Source: GW2011-AR15 sp964428335
Lineage (GTDB): Archaea; Nanobdellota; Nanobdellia; Woesearchaeales; GW2011-AR15
Assembly: GCA_964428335.1 (NCBI GenBank)
Contig: CAYRXW010000004.1
Location: 1-64,000, forward strand
Direction: 5' to 3'
DNA length: 64,000 nucleotides
Part shown: one piece after another, positions 35,507-43,741 of the stretch
Layout: the number at the start of each line of letters is the position of its first letter
Numbering within the stretch: the first letter of the stretch is position 1
Notes under the pieces: generated by a model
What the model saw: the letters and a program-made list of their open reading frames with translations, nothing else
What the model was told of the DNA's origin: nothing
The model's database searches: none
Program-made: the position numbers and the translations under genes

Positions 35507-35775
35507 AAAACGACTACTCCATTCTCAAGCTTTTCCTTAAGTTTACCACTGATATCCTCCTTGTATATCCAGATAATGCCTTCCTTAAGGAGAGCAATTT
35601 TTCCGCTGTCTTCAAGGTATTTTAATATCAGATTAAGAGTTGGTCGCATGATTTGTTTATCAAGTCTCCTGTCTATTTCATTTTTTGAGACAGGATCTTT
35701 TGCATTTCTTAAGATGTTTTCAACTCTTAAAATCGTATCCAATCTTGGATAATGCAATGTTTTTTCGTTTAACAT
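35503..35775 (-). CDS. Winged-helix antitoxin partner of the RelE-like toxin
   Basis: 90 residues. A winged-helix DNA-binding fold is likely: LRVENILRNAKDPVSKNEID, a recognition helix in MRPTLNLILKYLEDSG, then a KIALLKEGIIWIY wing. The C-terminal tail would occupy the toxin. It is the first gene of the pair and overlaps the toxin gene by 4 nt. A TATA-like AATTTATATTATAG stretch lies upstream. Probably autoregulatory. Confidence 0.7.
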   Translation of the reverse strand: MLNEKTLHYPRLDTILRVENILRNAKDPVSKNEIDRRLDKQIMRPTLNLILKYLEDSGKIALLKEGIIWIYKEDISGKLKEKLENGVVVL

Positions 35776-35882
35776 TTTAATACCTTATAAATTTATATTA
35801 TAGTATAAGTATATATAATATATAAATCTTTGCCTTAAATTAACTAAAAGAAGTGTAGACATATATTCATTAATAAAACAAA

Positions 35883-35913
35883 AATGCATATCTATCTTTA
35901 AATGGTTGGTTTA
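35883..35913. repeat. 31-bp direct repeat, copy 2
   Basis: Identical to 35066-35096 and in the same orientation, just downstream of the stop of the secreted-protein gene at 35935 and upstream of the toxin-antitoxin unit. Confidence 0.85.
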
Positions 35914-35934
35914 AACGTTAAATCAGAATAAAAC

Positions 35935-36480
35935 TTAAGCAGGGCAAATCAAAGGTTCCCTGATGACAAAAGTGTTTGTTGCGCTCTTGAACTGGTTGCT
36001 TCCAACAACAGCTATAAGCTTATACTTATGGTTGCCCCAGTCAAAATGCTCAGTATCTGCAGAAAATTTAAACGAAAATGAGTCTGATCCTTCAAAACCA
36101 TAGCCATATCCATAATTATATTTGTGTCCACTTACTTTAAAAGTTGAATTGCCTTCATTATATGCTGGCATATCAAGTACATTGATTGTTACAAATGAGC
36201 ATCCTGTAATTGGTGTGCCATCAGGTTCAAACTTGCATTGTGAACCATCTGAAAATTCCAATATAAAATAATCAACTGGAACTCTTTCCTTATTTTCAAT
36301 TTTAACTGTTCCAGAAAAACTTACAAATTCTCCAAAATCCAAAACTGTATCATCTGCTGGGCTTACATTTATTTTAAAAGCATTTGCAGGGCCTGCAAGG
36401 ATTAGCGCTATAAGTACAAAGATTGTGAGAGCTGCTGAAAAGCCTCCTTCAAATAGTTTCCTAACACCCTTTGTATCCAT
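35935..36480 (-). CDS. Secreted or membrane-anchored beta-rich protein
   Basis: 181 residues. A hydrophobic segment near 14-34 ending in ANA suggests a signal peptide or anchor. The rest is beta-rich with Gly/Tyr stretches (YNYGYGYGFEG) and is probably an extracellular Ig-like domain. It is not recognised. A GTTTAAATAG box lies 28 nt before the ATG. It is divergent from the abundant surface protein gene at 36629 and may serve the same envelope layer. Confidence 0.75.
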   Translation of the reverse strand: MDTKGVRKLFEGGFSAALTIFVLIALILAGPANAFKINVSPADDTVLDFGEFVSFSGTVKIENKERVPVDYFILEFSDGSQCKFEPDGTPITGCSFVTINVLDMPAYNEGNSTFKVSGHKYNYGYGYGFEGSDSFSFKFSADTEHFDWGNHKYKLIAVVGSNQFKSATNTFVIREPLICPA

Positions 36481-36544
36481 CCCAACTATTGTGGATAGTT
36501 TGAAGCTATTTAAACCTATGTCTTTAGATTTACCATCGTAAAAA

Positions 36545-36628
36545 TATCTTTAAATATAACTGACTACTTTCTATTAGTAATCTTATGTAGTAATTTTAAA
36601 ATAATAACATAAGAAGGGTGGGGGAAAA
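36545..36628 (+). promoter_or_regulatory. Strong promoter and 5' leader with terminal stem-loop
   Basis: A TCTTTAAATATAAC TATA region at 36547-36560 predicts transcription from about 36579. The mRNA would then open with an inverted repeat TCTTATGT (36581-36588) ... ACATAAGA (36607-36614), an 8-bp stem with an 18-nt loop, followed directly by a G-rich ribosome site GGGTGGGGG and the ATG. A degenerate copy of the ACTACT palindrome (36563-36578) lies between TATA and start. This contrasts with the leaderless neighbours and suggests a stabilised or tuned mRNA. Confidence 0.55.
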
Positions 36629-37780
36629 ATGAAAAAAGTATTAGCATCACTTATTTTAATTGTGCTTATGCTGCAGTCTGTATTTGCTGTTGGCGTAGGT
36701 CTAAACACAGGAGTTATAATTGAACCTGAAAAATTTGCACCAAGGGTATTTATGGATCCAAATTCAAGGATAGTTTTAGATGATCCAACAGAACCAGGTC
36801 AGATATCAGGACCAAATGAATTCATGATTGAGAGAATAAACAATTACGCATTTGAAGGAGAACAGATAATCTGGGATGCAATGGTATGGGATAAGAACGG
36901 AGTACCAGAAAAGCTACTCGATGTATATGTAAAATTATTCCCAATGGAATGCGGCGGACTTTCAGAGTCATGCACAGCAACACAGTATATCGAAGTGAAC
37001 TGTAATTACAACCCTAATAGGGAAGGATTATGCCTTAAAAGACAGGACCCACCAGATGAAGAAGAAGAATTTAGCATAAATGCAGTAGACTGCCCTCAGG
37101 TATGGTATGAAGGGGAAGAAGAATTGGAATGGAACCCAGAGACAATGGGATGGTACACATGCCATTTAACAGTTGAAACACCAGTTTCAATGTTTAGGGA
37201 ATACGCAGTAAATATTGTAGCAATTGACCTAGATAACTTAGTAGGACAGAGCGCAGAACAGGAAGTATGGTTCTTCAACCCTGAAATTGCACTTGGAATG
37301 GATGGTACAATCGACTTTGGAACAGTAAGGCCAGGCGGAGTATACAAGTCATCAACAGTAGCAATAACAAACAATGCACAGGAAGGTTCAGGAGTATTAC
37401 TAGACATGTTCCTTGCAGGGACAGACTTCTATGACCCAGCTCACGCAGGAACAATGTGCCCAACAAGTAATGTATTACTATTAGAAAACTTTGCATACTA
37501 TGCAAGCCAGGGAGCATACAACACATGTTCACACCCAGACAGAGTAGACGCTGAATGCTACGTAGCAATCAACCACTACATGGATGGAGCAGGTGCACCA
37601 GTATTCAACAACTTTGATGAAATAATCGAAGGAACAATTGGTATTGGACCATATGAAACAGGAAACATATTAAGCCCTGGAGCAGATATGAGCTTAAACT
37701 TTAAATTAAGTTTACCTGAACCATGCAACGGAGAATCATTCACAGAAGGAAGATTTATCTTCTTTGGTGAAGCAATCTAA
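36629..37780 (+). CDS. Probable abundant surface protein
   Basis: 383 residues. A cleavable signal peptide is clear: KK, a hydrophobic core, then SVFA before VGVG. The mature part is acidic, with many cysteines and beta-sandwich-like segments; near 225-245 a DFGTVRPGGVYKSSTVAITN strand pair resembles extracellular Ig-like domains. Codons are more uniform (GCA, ACA, CCA, AAC, GGA) than in neighbours, and the gene has a G-rich ribosome site, a 5' stem-loop and a strong T-tract terminator, all consistent with high expression. A surface-layer role is inferred, not shown. Confidence 0.75.
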   Translation: MKKVLASLILIVLMLQSVFAVGVGLNTGVIIEPEKFAPRVFMDPNSRIVLDDPTEPGQISGPNEFMIERINNYAFEGEQIIWDAMVWDKNGVPEKLLDVYVKLFPMECGGLSESCTATQYIEVNCNYNPNREGLCLKRQDPPDEEEEFSINAVDCPQVWYEGEEELEWNPETMGWYTCHLTVETPVSMFREYAVNIVAIDLDNLVGQSAEQEVWFFNPEIALGMDGTIDFGTVRPGGVYKSSTVAITNNAQEGSGVLLDMFLAGTDFYDPAHAGTMCPTSNVLLLENFAYYASQGAYNTCSHPDRVDAECYVAINHYMDGAGAPVFNNFDEIIEGTIGIGPYETGNILSPGADMSLNFKLSLPEPCNGESFTEGRFIFFGEAI

Positions 37781-37788
37781 GGGAAATA

Positions 37789-37802
37789 TTTTTCCTTTTT
37801 TT
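37789..37802 (+). terminator. T-rich archaeal terminator
   Basis: A run of TTTTTCCTTTTTTTC directly after the stop of the surface protein gene. Archaeal RNA polymerase terminates at such T-tracts without a hairpin. The facing gene ends about 50 nt further on. Confidence 0.6.
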
Positions 37803-37854
37803 CTATTATTTTAAAAAAAAAATCATAATCTTAAATTTTAATTAAAGAAACTGC

Positions 37855-38517
37855 CTATTTCTCTTTTATATCAAGAGGTTTCATTGCCTTTAAACTACCT
37901 TCAAAAGCTCCTAGCCTGCTGGAATAATCATTCAACTCTGCAGTCATGATTTCAACAGCATGGTCTTTATACTGGAAGAATTCAGTATCATTCATCATCA
38001 TGTTAAGGTTTGCTTTTGGAAAGTTCCTGAGCATATCTGAAAAACCTATGGCAAGAAATCCTATGTAATTTGCAAACATTGAATATATCTGCTCGCTGTT
38101 TTCCCTCCTGTAAGTCACCTCATCGGATAATCTTGCAAGAAGCGAAACTGCCTGTTTATGGTATGTATCTTTTTCCCCTGTAATCTTATCAGGTATTGCA
38201 GGAAGCAGAACAGCAATAGAAAGGTAATTCTTGACCTCCCGCACAAGCCCTTCTGTCTCTGATTCATATACTCCAAGAAGCGAAATACCAAGCCTTGCAA
38301 CAAGGTCATAGCCTTTTTTTAATGTTCCTGCATGGAGAAGCATCGCAGCCTGCTCAAACATGAAAAGCCCTTCGCTTCCCTTATTGAATTCCATGAAGAC
38401 TTCGAGTGCAGCTGACCTGTCTATTATATAATCCAGGTCAAGCTCCCCTTCTTTTGTTATCTCATCAGGCCTTCCTTCACTTCTCGCTCCGAAATAATCT
38501 GAAAATATGAATATCAT
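37855..38517 (-). CDS. Hypothetical helical protein, paralogue of the gene at 14960
   Basis: About 220 residues from the ATG at 38517, which lies 26 nt from a GATTTAAGTATAAC box; the longer frame to 38559 would translate the promoter. Shared with the 14960-15607 product are DYFG near the start, G-x-L-x-x-x-Y-x-I-D, and a FLAIGFSDMLRNFP-like block. All helical and cytosolic. It is divergent from endonuclease Q, with overlapping promoters. Confidence 0.72.
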   Translation of the reverse strand: MIFIFSDYFGARSEGRPDEITKEGELDLDYIIDRSAALEVFMEFNKGSEGLFMFEQAAMLLHAGTLKKGYDLVARLGISLLGVYESETEGLVREVKNYLSIAVLLPAIPDKITGEKDTYHKQAVSLLARLSDEVTYRRENSEQIYSMFANYIGFLAIGFSDMLRNFPKANLNMMMNDTEFFQYKDHAVEIMTAELNDYSSRLGAFEGSLKAMKPLDIKEK

Positions 38518-38604
38518 TTTTAAGGGTAGTAAAGAGTTATACTTAAATCTGATTGGCAAACGTTTATAAAAGTAGGAATCTTTGGAGGACTGGGTGGCAA
38601 ATAA

Positions 38605-39873
38605 ATGGAAATAATCTCAGATCTTCATCTTCATTCTAAATATTCAAGGGCATGCTCAAAAGACCTTGACATACCTCATATGGAGCAGTACGCAAAGATA
38701 AAAGGCGTAAACCTCATGGGAACTGGAGACTTCCAGCACCCAAAATGGCAAAAAGAAATAAAGGAGCATCTGACAGAAGATGATACTGGGATATTAAGGA
38801 CAAAAAACAATTTCCCTTTCATGCTCACATCTGAAATATCATTAATTTATTCGCAGGGTGGCAGAGGAAGAAAGATACATAATGTCATATGGGCGAAATC
38901 ATTTGAGGTTGCAGCACAGGTCTCTGAAGCGCTGCTGAAAAGAGGCAGGATAGATTATGACGGAAGGCCGATATTTGGCATGTCTTGTCCTGAATTTGTC
39001 GAGATGATGAAGGAAGTGGATAAGGATATCGAGATAATACCTGCGCATGTCTGGACACCATGGTTTGGATTATTCGGAAGTAATGGCGGATTTGATTCTG
39101 TAAAAGAGGCATTCCAGGAAAAAGAAAAAGAGATTCACGCTTTAGAAACAGGCCTTTCATCAGATCCAGAGATGAACTACAGGTTATCTCAACTGGACAA
39201 GTATTCATTGGTAAGTTTCTCTGACCTCCATAGCTACTGGCCCTGGAGGTTAGGAAGGGAAGCTACAGTATTTGATTTAAAAGAACTAACATACAAGAAT
39301 ATCATCCATGCAATAAAGACAAAAGAAGGGCTAAAGGAAACAATCGAAGTAGATCCTGGATATGGGAAATACCACTGGGACGGGCATAGGAACTGCGGGG
39401 TCATGCTTTCCCCAAAAGACTCAAACAAGCTGAATAAGATGTGCCCAAAATGCGGCCGAGGTATGACTATAGGCGTTGAAAACAGGGTAGAAGAACTTGC
39501 AGACAGGGAACAAGGTTACCAGCCAAAAGACCCAATGCCCTTCAAGAAATACATCCCTCTTTCTGAGATAATCTCAGGCATAAAAGGAAAAGCAGTCGCG
39601 ACAAAGGGGGTATGGGAAGAATATAATAAGATAACAGCAGCATTTGGCTCAGAATATGATATACTCAGGAAAATACCAAAAGAAGAGCTATTAAAAATAA
39701 CAGATGAACGGATAGCTGATGCAATAATAAGGAGCAGGGAGCAAAAGATAAGAGTAATTCCTGGATATGACGGAGAATATGGCATACCTGTATTTGACGA
39801 AAGCAATGTGCCAAAAAGAGTTGAATTCAAGGTTCCAAATAGACAGGTGGGTTTACAGGAATATTTTAACTAA
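38605..39873 (+). CDS. endoQ: Endonuclease Q (deaminated-base repair nuclease)
   Basis: 422 residues, the normal family length. The PHP metallo-phosphoesterase domain opens with DLHLHSKYS (residues 6-14, the H-x-H ligands). HVWTPWFGLFGSNGG and the FSDLHSYWPWRLGRE block supply further ligands, and a four-cysteine zinc finger follows (NCGV...CPKCG) near 273-294. Endonuclease Q nicks DNA 5' of deoxyuridine, deoxyinosine and abasic sites, a mainly archaeal repair route. A GGGTGG ribosome site precedes the ATG, and a GTTTATAAAAG box lies about 38 nt upstream. Confidence 0.92.
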   Translation: MEIISDLHLHSKYSRACSKDLDIPHMEQYAKIKGVNLMGTGDFQHPKWQKEIKEHLTEDDTGILRTKNNFPFMLTSEISLIYSQGGRGRKIHNVIWAKSFEVAAQVSEALLKRGRIDYDGRPIFGMSCPEFVEMMKEVDKDIEIIPAHVWTPWFGLFGSNGGFDSVKEAFQEKEKEIHALETGLSSDPEMNYRLSQLDKYSLVSFSDLHSYWPWRLGREATVFDLKELTYKNIIHAIKTKEGLKETIEVDPGYGKYHWDGHRNCGVMLSPKDSNKLNKMCPKCGRGMTIGVENRVEELADREQGYQPKDPMPFKKYIPLSEIISGIKGKAVATKGVWEEYNKITAAFGSEYDILRKIPKEELLKITDERIADAIIRSREQKIRVIPGYDGEYGIPVFDESNVPKRVEFKVPNRQVGLQEYFN

Positions 39874-39903
39874 TAATTTACTCAACAGAATCAGTAATAA
39901 TAT

Positions 39904-39940
39904 ACTACTTTTTAGTAGTAAAAATAGAAAGATTTAAAAA
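39904..39940 (+). promoter_or_regulatory. Promoter with perfect ACTACT palindrome
   Basis: ACTACT-TTTT-AGTAGT at 39904-39919 is perfect (extendable by one base at each end). The stretch AAAAATAGAAAGATTTA that follows includes the TATA box, centred 27 nt before the ATG at 39963. The same 17-nt stretch occurs in the promoter of the gene at 55334-55969, behind a related palindrome at the same spacing. Confidence 0.65.
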
Positions 39941-39962
39941 GAGTACTGGCATCTAACCATTT

Positions 39963-40376
39963 ATGGATAGTATAATCAGCCAATATAGTAATTCAGCAAG
40001 CTTGAAATACTATGAAAAAGGTGGAAATGCAAAACTTGTAATCACAAATTCGCCAAAGCTTGGTTCTCTTGAAGACATTGCAGGATATAAATTAATGTCA
40101 AGTAATCTTGTTATGGATGTCCATCCTTATGAAATAAGTAGTGATATAGCAGAAATATTAGATAGAGAAAATATTTTGGGTTTTGCAAAAAAGAGCGGAA
40201 AAGGTTATCATGCAATAATCAGTGGGACAAAACAAGAAGTTTTAGCTATCTATGAAAACCTACTTAAAAAAATATACGACTTAAAAAATAGCAGGCCTCA
40301 GGTAGGCTGTATAGTAATAGAAGACGATTTATACGATATAGTGATGGATGACAAAGTAGAAGAAGAAGAAGAATAG
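39963..40376 (+). CDS. Hypothetical small protein
   Basis: 137 residues, soluble alpha/beta, ending in an acidic EEEE tail. Not recognised. It starts leaderless, 27 nt after the TATA centre, and sits under the best copy of the recurring palindrome, so it is probably a member of that regulon. The next gene starts about 60 nt downstream with its own TATA box. Confidence 0.7.
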   Translation: MDSIISQYSNSASLKYYEKGGNAKLVITNSPKLGSLEDIAGYKLMSSNLVMDVHPYEISSDIAEILDRENILGFAKKSGKGYHAIISGTKQEVLAIYENLLKKIYDLKNSRPQVGCIVIEDDLYDIVMDDKVEEEEE

Positions 40377-40436
40377 ATTAATGATATCAATTTAATTTTA
40401 ACAAATTTATAAATAAGTAGTTTTTTCCACTTTATT

Positions 40437-41756
40437 ATGAGACGTAGAATTTCCTCAAAATTGGATTTAGAGTCATTATTGAATCAAAGCATAAGTGAAT
40501 TTTTGACTTTAGCAGAATCCTTAAAAATCGTTAAAAGAGATTTATCTGATTCTTATCAAGATACAAAATCTCATTGGCCTATTTCTGAAGGAAGCACTAA
40601 TAGCACAAAACCTGAAAAAATTAAAGCTCTAAGGTCAGCTGAGAGAGCTTACACTTCTGGCTGGGAAGAACAGAATTATAAGCTTGTATTAGAGCAATGG
40701 GATAGCGCTCTAAACTTACTAGAGAGCATAGCTTCAACTCCAGGACATTTGAAATTTCATAAAGAGCATCTTAAATGGAATATTAACGTAGCAAAGGCTG
40801 TTAAACATGTTGAATATGTAGCTAATAGGCTAAAAAAAGATGGCCATGTTTTGTCAACATTTGAAAAGTCAATTGAAAATGCGCTAATCCAAATAATCAG
40901 TAGGGATGAGTTAACTGATAATTTTATTTTTCCAAGAGATAGAACTTGGAATCAGATTCAAAGTATTCATGATAAGTCTTATTATTTATTTTCATTTAAC
41001 AAACTTTTAAATTTATATAATAAAGGAAATGAAGAAGAATTCAGAAATTATGCTGCTTCATTTGGTTTTGGAGTAGCCAGAGATTTTCATGTAGAAAATG
41101 AAATATTAAGAAAGGTAAGAAAAAAAAGTATACATTCATTAGATGATCTAAGCGAACTTTTAAAGAGAGATGTTGATGAATTTAATTCATTAAAAGGTAT
41201 GTCAGGCGAAATAATAACTGAGCTTTCAGAAAAATATAAAGAAGCACGCAGAAAGTGGAGAATTTCAGGAAGAAAAAAATCAGAAAATGTAGCATATCTT
41301 TATGATGCAGAAGAGAAATTTTTTGCAGGTGATTATATTGGCGCAATTAATGATTTGGAAAAGATAGACCCAATATATGGAACAAATATTGAGAAAGCAA
41401 GATTGCATCTAAAATGGATAAGTCTTGCATCATTGGAACTGGAAATCTATGATTCAATTGCTGGGAAATTAAGTTATCAAATGTCTTCAAATCACGCAAA
41501 AAAAATAATCGATATTAAATCTTCTTTAGGTAGTTTATTATATCATAATTTTTGGACTAAGGATATAAAATCTGGTGATATACGTTTGGCATCTGCCAAA
41601 ACAATGGAAATTATCAAAAAAATATCAAGAGCAAGTTCTAATGTATCTGGCCATTATTTTTTAAAAGAATACAATGATGCAAGAGACTTGAATCAGTTAA
41701 AAGTAATAGCTGCAGATTTTTTTGAGGTCAAAATTGCTAGAAATTATAAGTTTTAA
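40437..41756 (+). CDS. Hypothetical helical-repeat protein with internal duplication
   Basis: 439 residues, all helical and basic, with no membrane segment. The N-terminal half (about 15-150) and C-terminal half (about 240-370) can be aligned: an LS-x-x-Y...W-x-IS element, then an A-E helix ending GW or GDY, then HLKWN-NVAKA versus HLKWISLASLE. The gene probably arose by tandem duplication of a domain of about 200 residues. The TTTATAAATAAG box is centred about 27 nt before the ATG. Function is not known. Confidence 0.7.
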   Translation: MRRRISSKLDLESLLNQSISEFLTLAESLKIVKRDLSDSYQDTKSHWPISEGSTNSTKPEKIKALRSAERAYTSGWEEQNYKLVLEQWDSALNLLESIASTPGHLKFHKEHLKWNINVAKAVKHVEYVANRLKKDGHVLSTFEKSIENALIQIISRDELTDNFIFPRDRTWNQIQSIHDKSYYLFSFNKLLNLYNKGNEEEFRNYAASFGFGVARDFHVENEILRKVRKKSIHSLDDLSELLKRDVDEFNSLKGMSGEIITELSEKYKEARRKWRISGRKKSENVAYLYDAEEKFFAGDYIGAINDLEKIDPIYGTNIEKARLHLKWISLASLELEIYDSIAGKLSYQMSSNHAKKIIDIKSSLGSLLYHNFWTKDIKSGDIRLASAKTMEIIKKISRASSNVSGHYFLKEYNDARDLNQLKVIAADFFEVKIARNYKF

Positions 41757-41834
41757 AATTTTTATTTGCATAACTATAAATCATAAAAAGAATATTTCTC
41801 AATTTTTGATATGGATATTAAACTTGTAATGATG

Positions 41835-41987
41835 CTATTTTATGAATTTCTTCATCATCCATGAGCTTAATGCAGCAAGTATTATAATGAACCAGAAGAT
41901 ATAGACATTACTCCTTCCTAATGCAAGAAAGATTATATTTAATACAAGAACGACAACCAAAACTAATGCGACTAATTTTTTTATCAT
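41835..41987 (-). CDS. Small two-span membrane protein (50 residues)
   Basis: The ATG overlaps the TGA of the pseudouridine synthase gene (ATGA), so translation is coupled. The product has two hydrophobic segments (LVALVLVVVLVLNIIFLAL and VYIFWFIIILAALSS) separated by GRSN and ends in MMKKFIK. A lysine-bounded double span like this is a typical short integral membrane protein. It has no recognised family. Confidence 0.65.
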   Translation of the reverse strand: MIKKLVALVLVVVLVLNIIFLALGRSNVYIFWFIIILAALSSWMMKKFIK

Positions 41988-42721
41988 AATCTTTCCTTGA
42001 TATAGTCTCCCTTAACTTCTATATATTCCCCTGGTTTCAATTCACCTAGCTTTAGTCCTGCAATCGCAATCCTTTCCAAAACCAGTACTTTATTCCCAAG
42101 GGCATGGAATATTTTTTTCACTTCATGCTTCCTTCCTTCAGTTATTGAGATAAGGGCTTTCTTCTCGCCTATCTTTTTTATGACAGGAAGGACTTTTACT
42201 TTCTCAGTCTTCCCATCCCCTTCAACTGTAATCTCAAGGCCTTTATTTCCCCGCTCAACATCCTTATCCCTAAGCTCATTAAGCAGTTCTACATAATACT
42301 TCTTCACAATCATATTATTTGGGTTGGTTATCTTGAAGCTTAGTTTCCCATCATTTGTGACAATGATAAGGCCTGAGGAATTCTCATCCAGCCTTCCGAC
42401 ACAGAACAATGTGTTTTTCTTGCTCTCTTCAAGCTTTAAGAGCGAGTATATGCTTTTCTTGTTGAATTCCTGCTGCACAGTAAGCTCCCCTGAGATATAT
42501 CCTACTGGCTTATTCACAAGGAAATAGAGCTTATCGTCCTGCATCTTGACCACTTTTCCCTTGAGCATGACTTCCTTGTTATTAGGATTGAACCTGAACA
42601 TATGGTTCTTGCATGCCAGTCCTCCGACTTTCACTTCGCCTTTCTCTACTGCCAAAAGGATGTCCCTTTTAGCCTTGAATAGTCCTGTCCTTGAAAGGAA
42701 CTGGTGCAGATGTAGTTTCAT
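41984..42721 (-). CDS. RsuA/RluB-family rRNA pseudouridine synthase
   Basis: About 245 residues from the ATG at 42721; the longer frame adds a Cys- and Tyr-rich leader that looks untranslated. An S4 RNA-binding domain (HQFLSRTGLFKAKRD...GEVKVGG) is followed by the synthase domain with LVNKPVGYISG and the catalytic GRLDENSSGL (Asp 112), then ITEGRKHEVKKIF. It isomerises a uridine in rRNA. This family is mainly bacterial, so lateral gain is likely. The site modified cannot be told from sequence. Confidence 0.92.
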   Translation of the reverse strand: MKLHLHQFLSRTGLFKAKRDILLAVEKGEVKVGGLACKNHMFRFNPNNKEVMLKGKVVKMQDDKLYFLVNKPVGYISGELTVQQEFNKKSIYSLLKLEESKKNTLFCVGRLDENSSGLIIVTNDGKLSFKITNPNNMIVKKYYVELLNELRDKDVERGNKGLEITVEGDGKTEKVKVLPVIKKIGEKKALISITEGRKHEVKKIFHALGNKVLVLERIAIAGLKLGELKPGEYIEVKGDYIKERL

Positions 42722-42831
42722 AAAAAATAAGTTCTTTCTTTGTATTAATAAGCCTTTGCGTAAACTGCAGCAATATTGATAAAAAAAGCCAAAACAATAA
42801 TAATTTATACCCGCTGACAAAACCTCTGTTG

Positions 42832-43701
42832 ATGAACGGAGAGATATTCATATTCATTGAAGCTATCCTTTGGAGCCTATTCCCGATTTTTACAAAACTT
42901 ACATATTCAAGCATCTCCCCCCTTTATACTGCTGCCATAAGTACACTTTTCGCAGCCCTATTTTTTGCAATAGTCCTTACGATACAGAAAAAATGGCATG
43001 AAATCTGGGTAAAGGAAGCATGGAAAGACGTATTATTAGTCACACTATACATAGGTATAATACTGTATTCCCTTGTATTCATAGGGTTAAAGTTCACTAC
43101 AGCAGGAAATTCCGCATTGATTGGGATACTTGAAGTATTTTTTTCATTCATAGTTCTGGGAGTGTTAAAAAAAGAAAAGATAACAAGGCTAAAGATTACC
43201 GGGGCTTTTTTCATGGCGCTTGGCGCCATTTTTGTATTGTTCCCAAAAGCTTCAGGCATAAACATAGGGGATTTCATACTGATTATAGCACAGGCATTTG
43301 CACCTCTTGGAAACCTGGCGCAGCAGAGGGCAAGGAAAAAGATAAGCAGTTTCACAATAATGTTCTTAAGAAGCATCATAAGCGGGACAGTTCTGTTTGC
43401 TCTCGCATTCATATTCTATCCTGTCCCTGATGCAGGGCAACTTCAGGCAGCCTCATTCTATCTTTTCCTAAACGGCATATTTTTCATGGGGCTTTCAAAG
43501 ATATTCTGGATAGAAGGGATAAATACAATTGAGATAACAAAAGCGAACACAATAAACATAGTGATACCTTTTTTCACTTTGGTCTTTGCATATTTCCTCC
43601 TTGGTGAGATCCCAAGGCTTGGGCAGCTCATAGGAATAATCCCTTTGGCACTTGGAGCATACCTAATTTTGATACATGAAAAAAAGCATAGAAAGCTTTA
43701 A
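42832..43701 (+). CDS. EamA/DMT-family transporter
   Basis: About 290 residues with ten membrane spans in two EamA repeats (2 x 5). The SPLYTAAISTLFAALFFA and TAGNSALIG segments, and ITKANTINIVIPFFTLVFAY followed by LLGEIPRLGQLIG, mark the family's paired helices. Substrates range over amino acids and metabolites; none can be assigned. The ATG at 42832 is 28 nt after an AATTTATACC box. Divergent from the pseudouridine synthase gene. Confidence 0.9.
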   Translation: MNGEIFIFIEAILWSLFPIFTKLTYSSISPLYTAAISTLFAALFFAIVLTIQKKWHEIWVKEAWKDVLLVTLYIGIILYSLVFIGLKFTTAGNSALIGILEVFFSFIVLGVLKKEKITRLKITGAFFMALGAIFVLFPKASGINIGDFILIIAQAFAPLGNLAQQRARKKISSFTIMFLRSIISGTVLFALAFIFYPVPDAGQLQAASFYLFLNGIFFMGLSKIFWIEGINTIEITKANTINIVIPFFTLVFAYFLLGEIPRLGQLIGIIPLALGAYLILIHEKKHRKL

Positions 43702-43741
43702 ATAGTAAATTATTCGTTAATAATTAAAAAAAGGTGAAGTT

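Noticed and set aside
42721..42914. N-terminal extension of the pseudouridine synthase and an alternate minus frame overlapping the DMT transporter start
   Set aside because: The extension adds Cys/Tyr-rich sequence with no homology, and the S4 domain begins normally at the chosen ATG.
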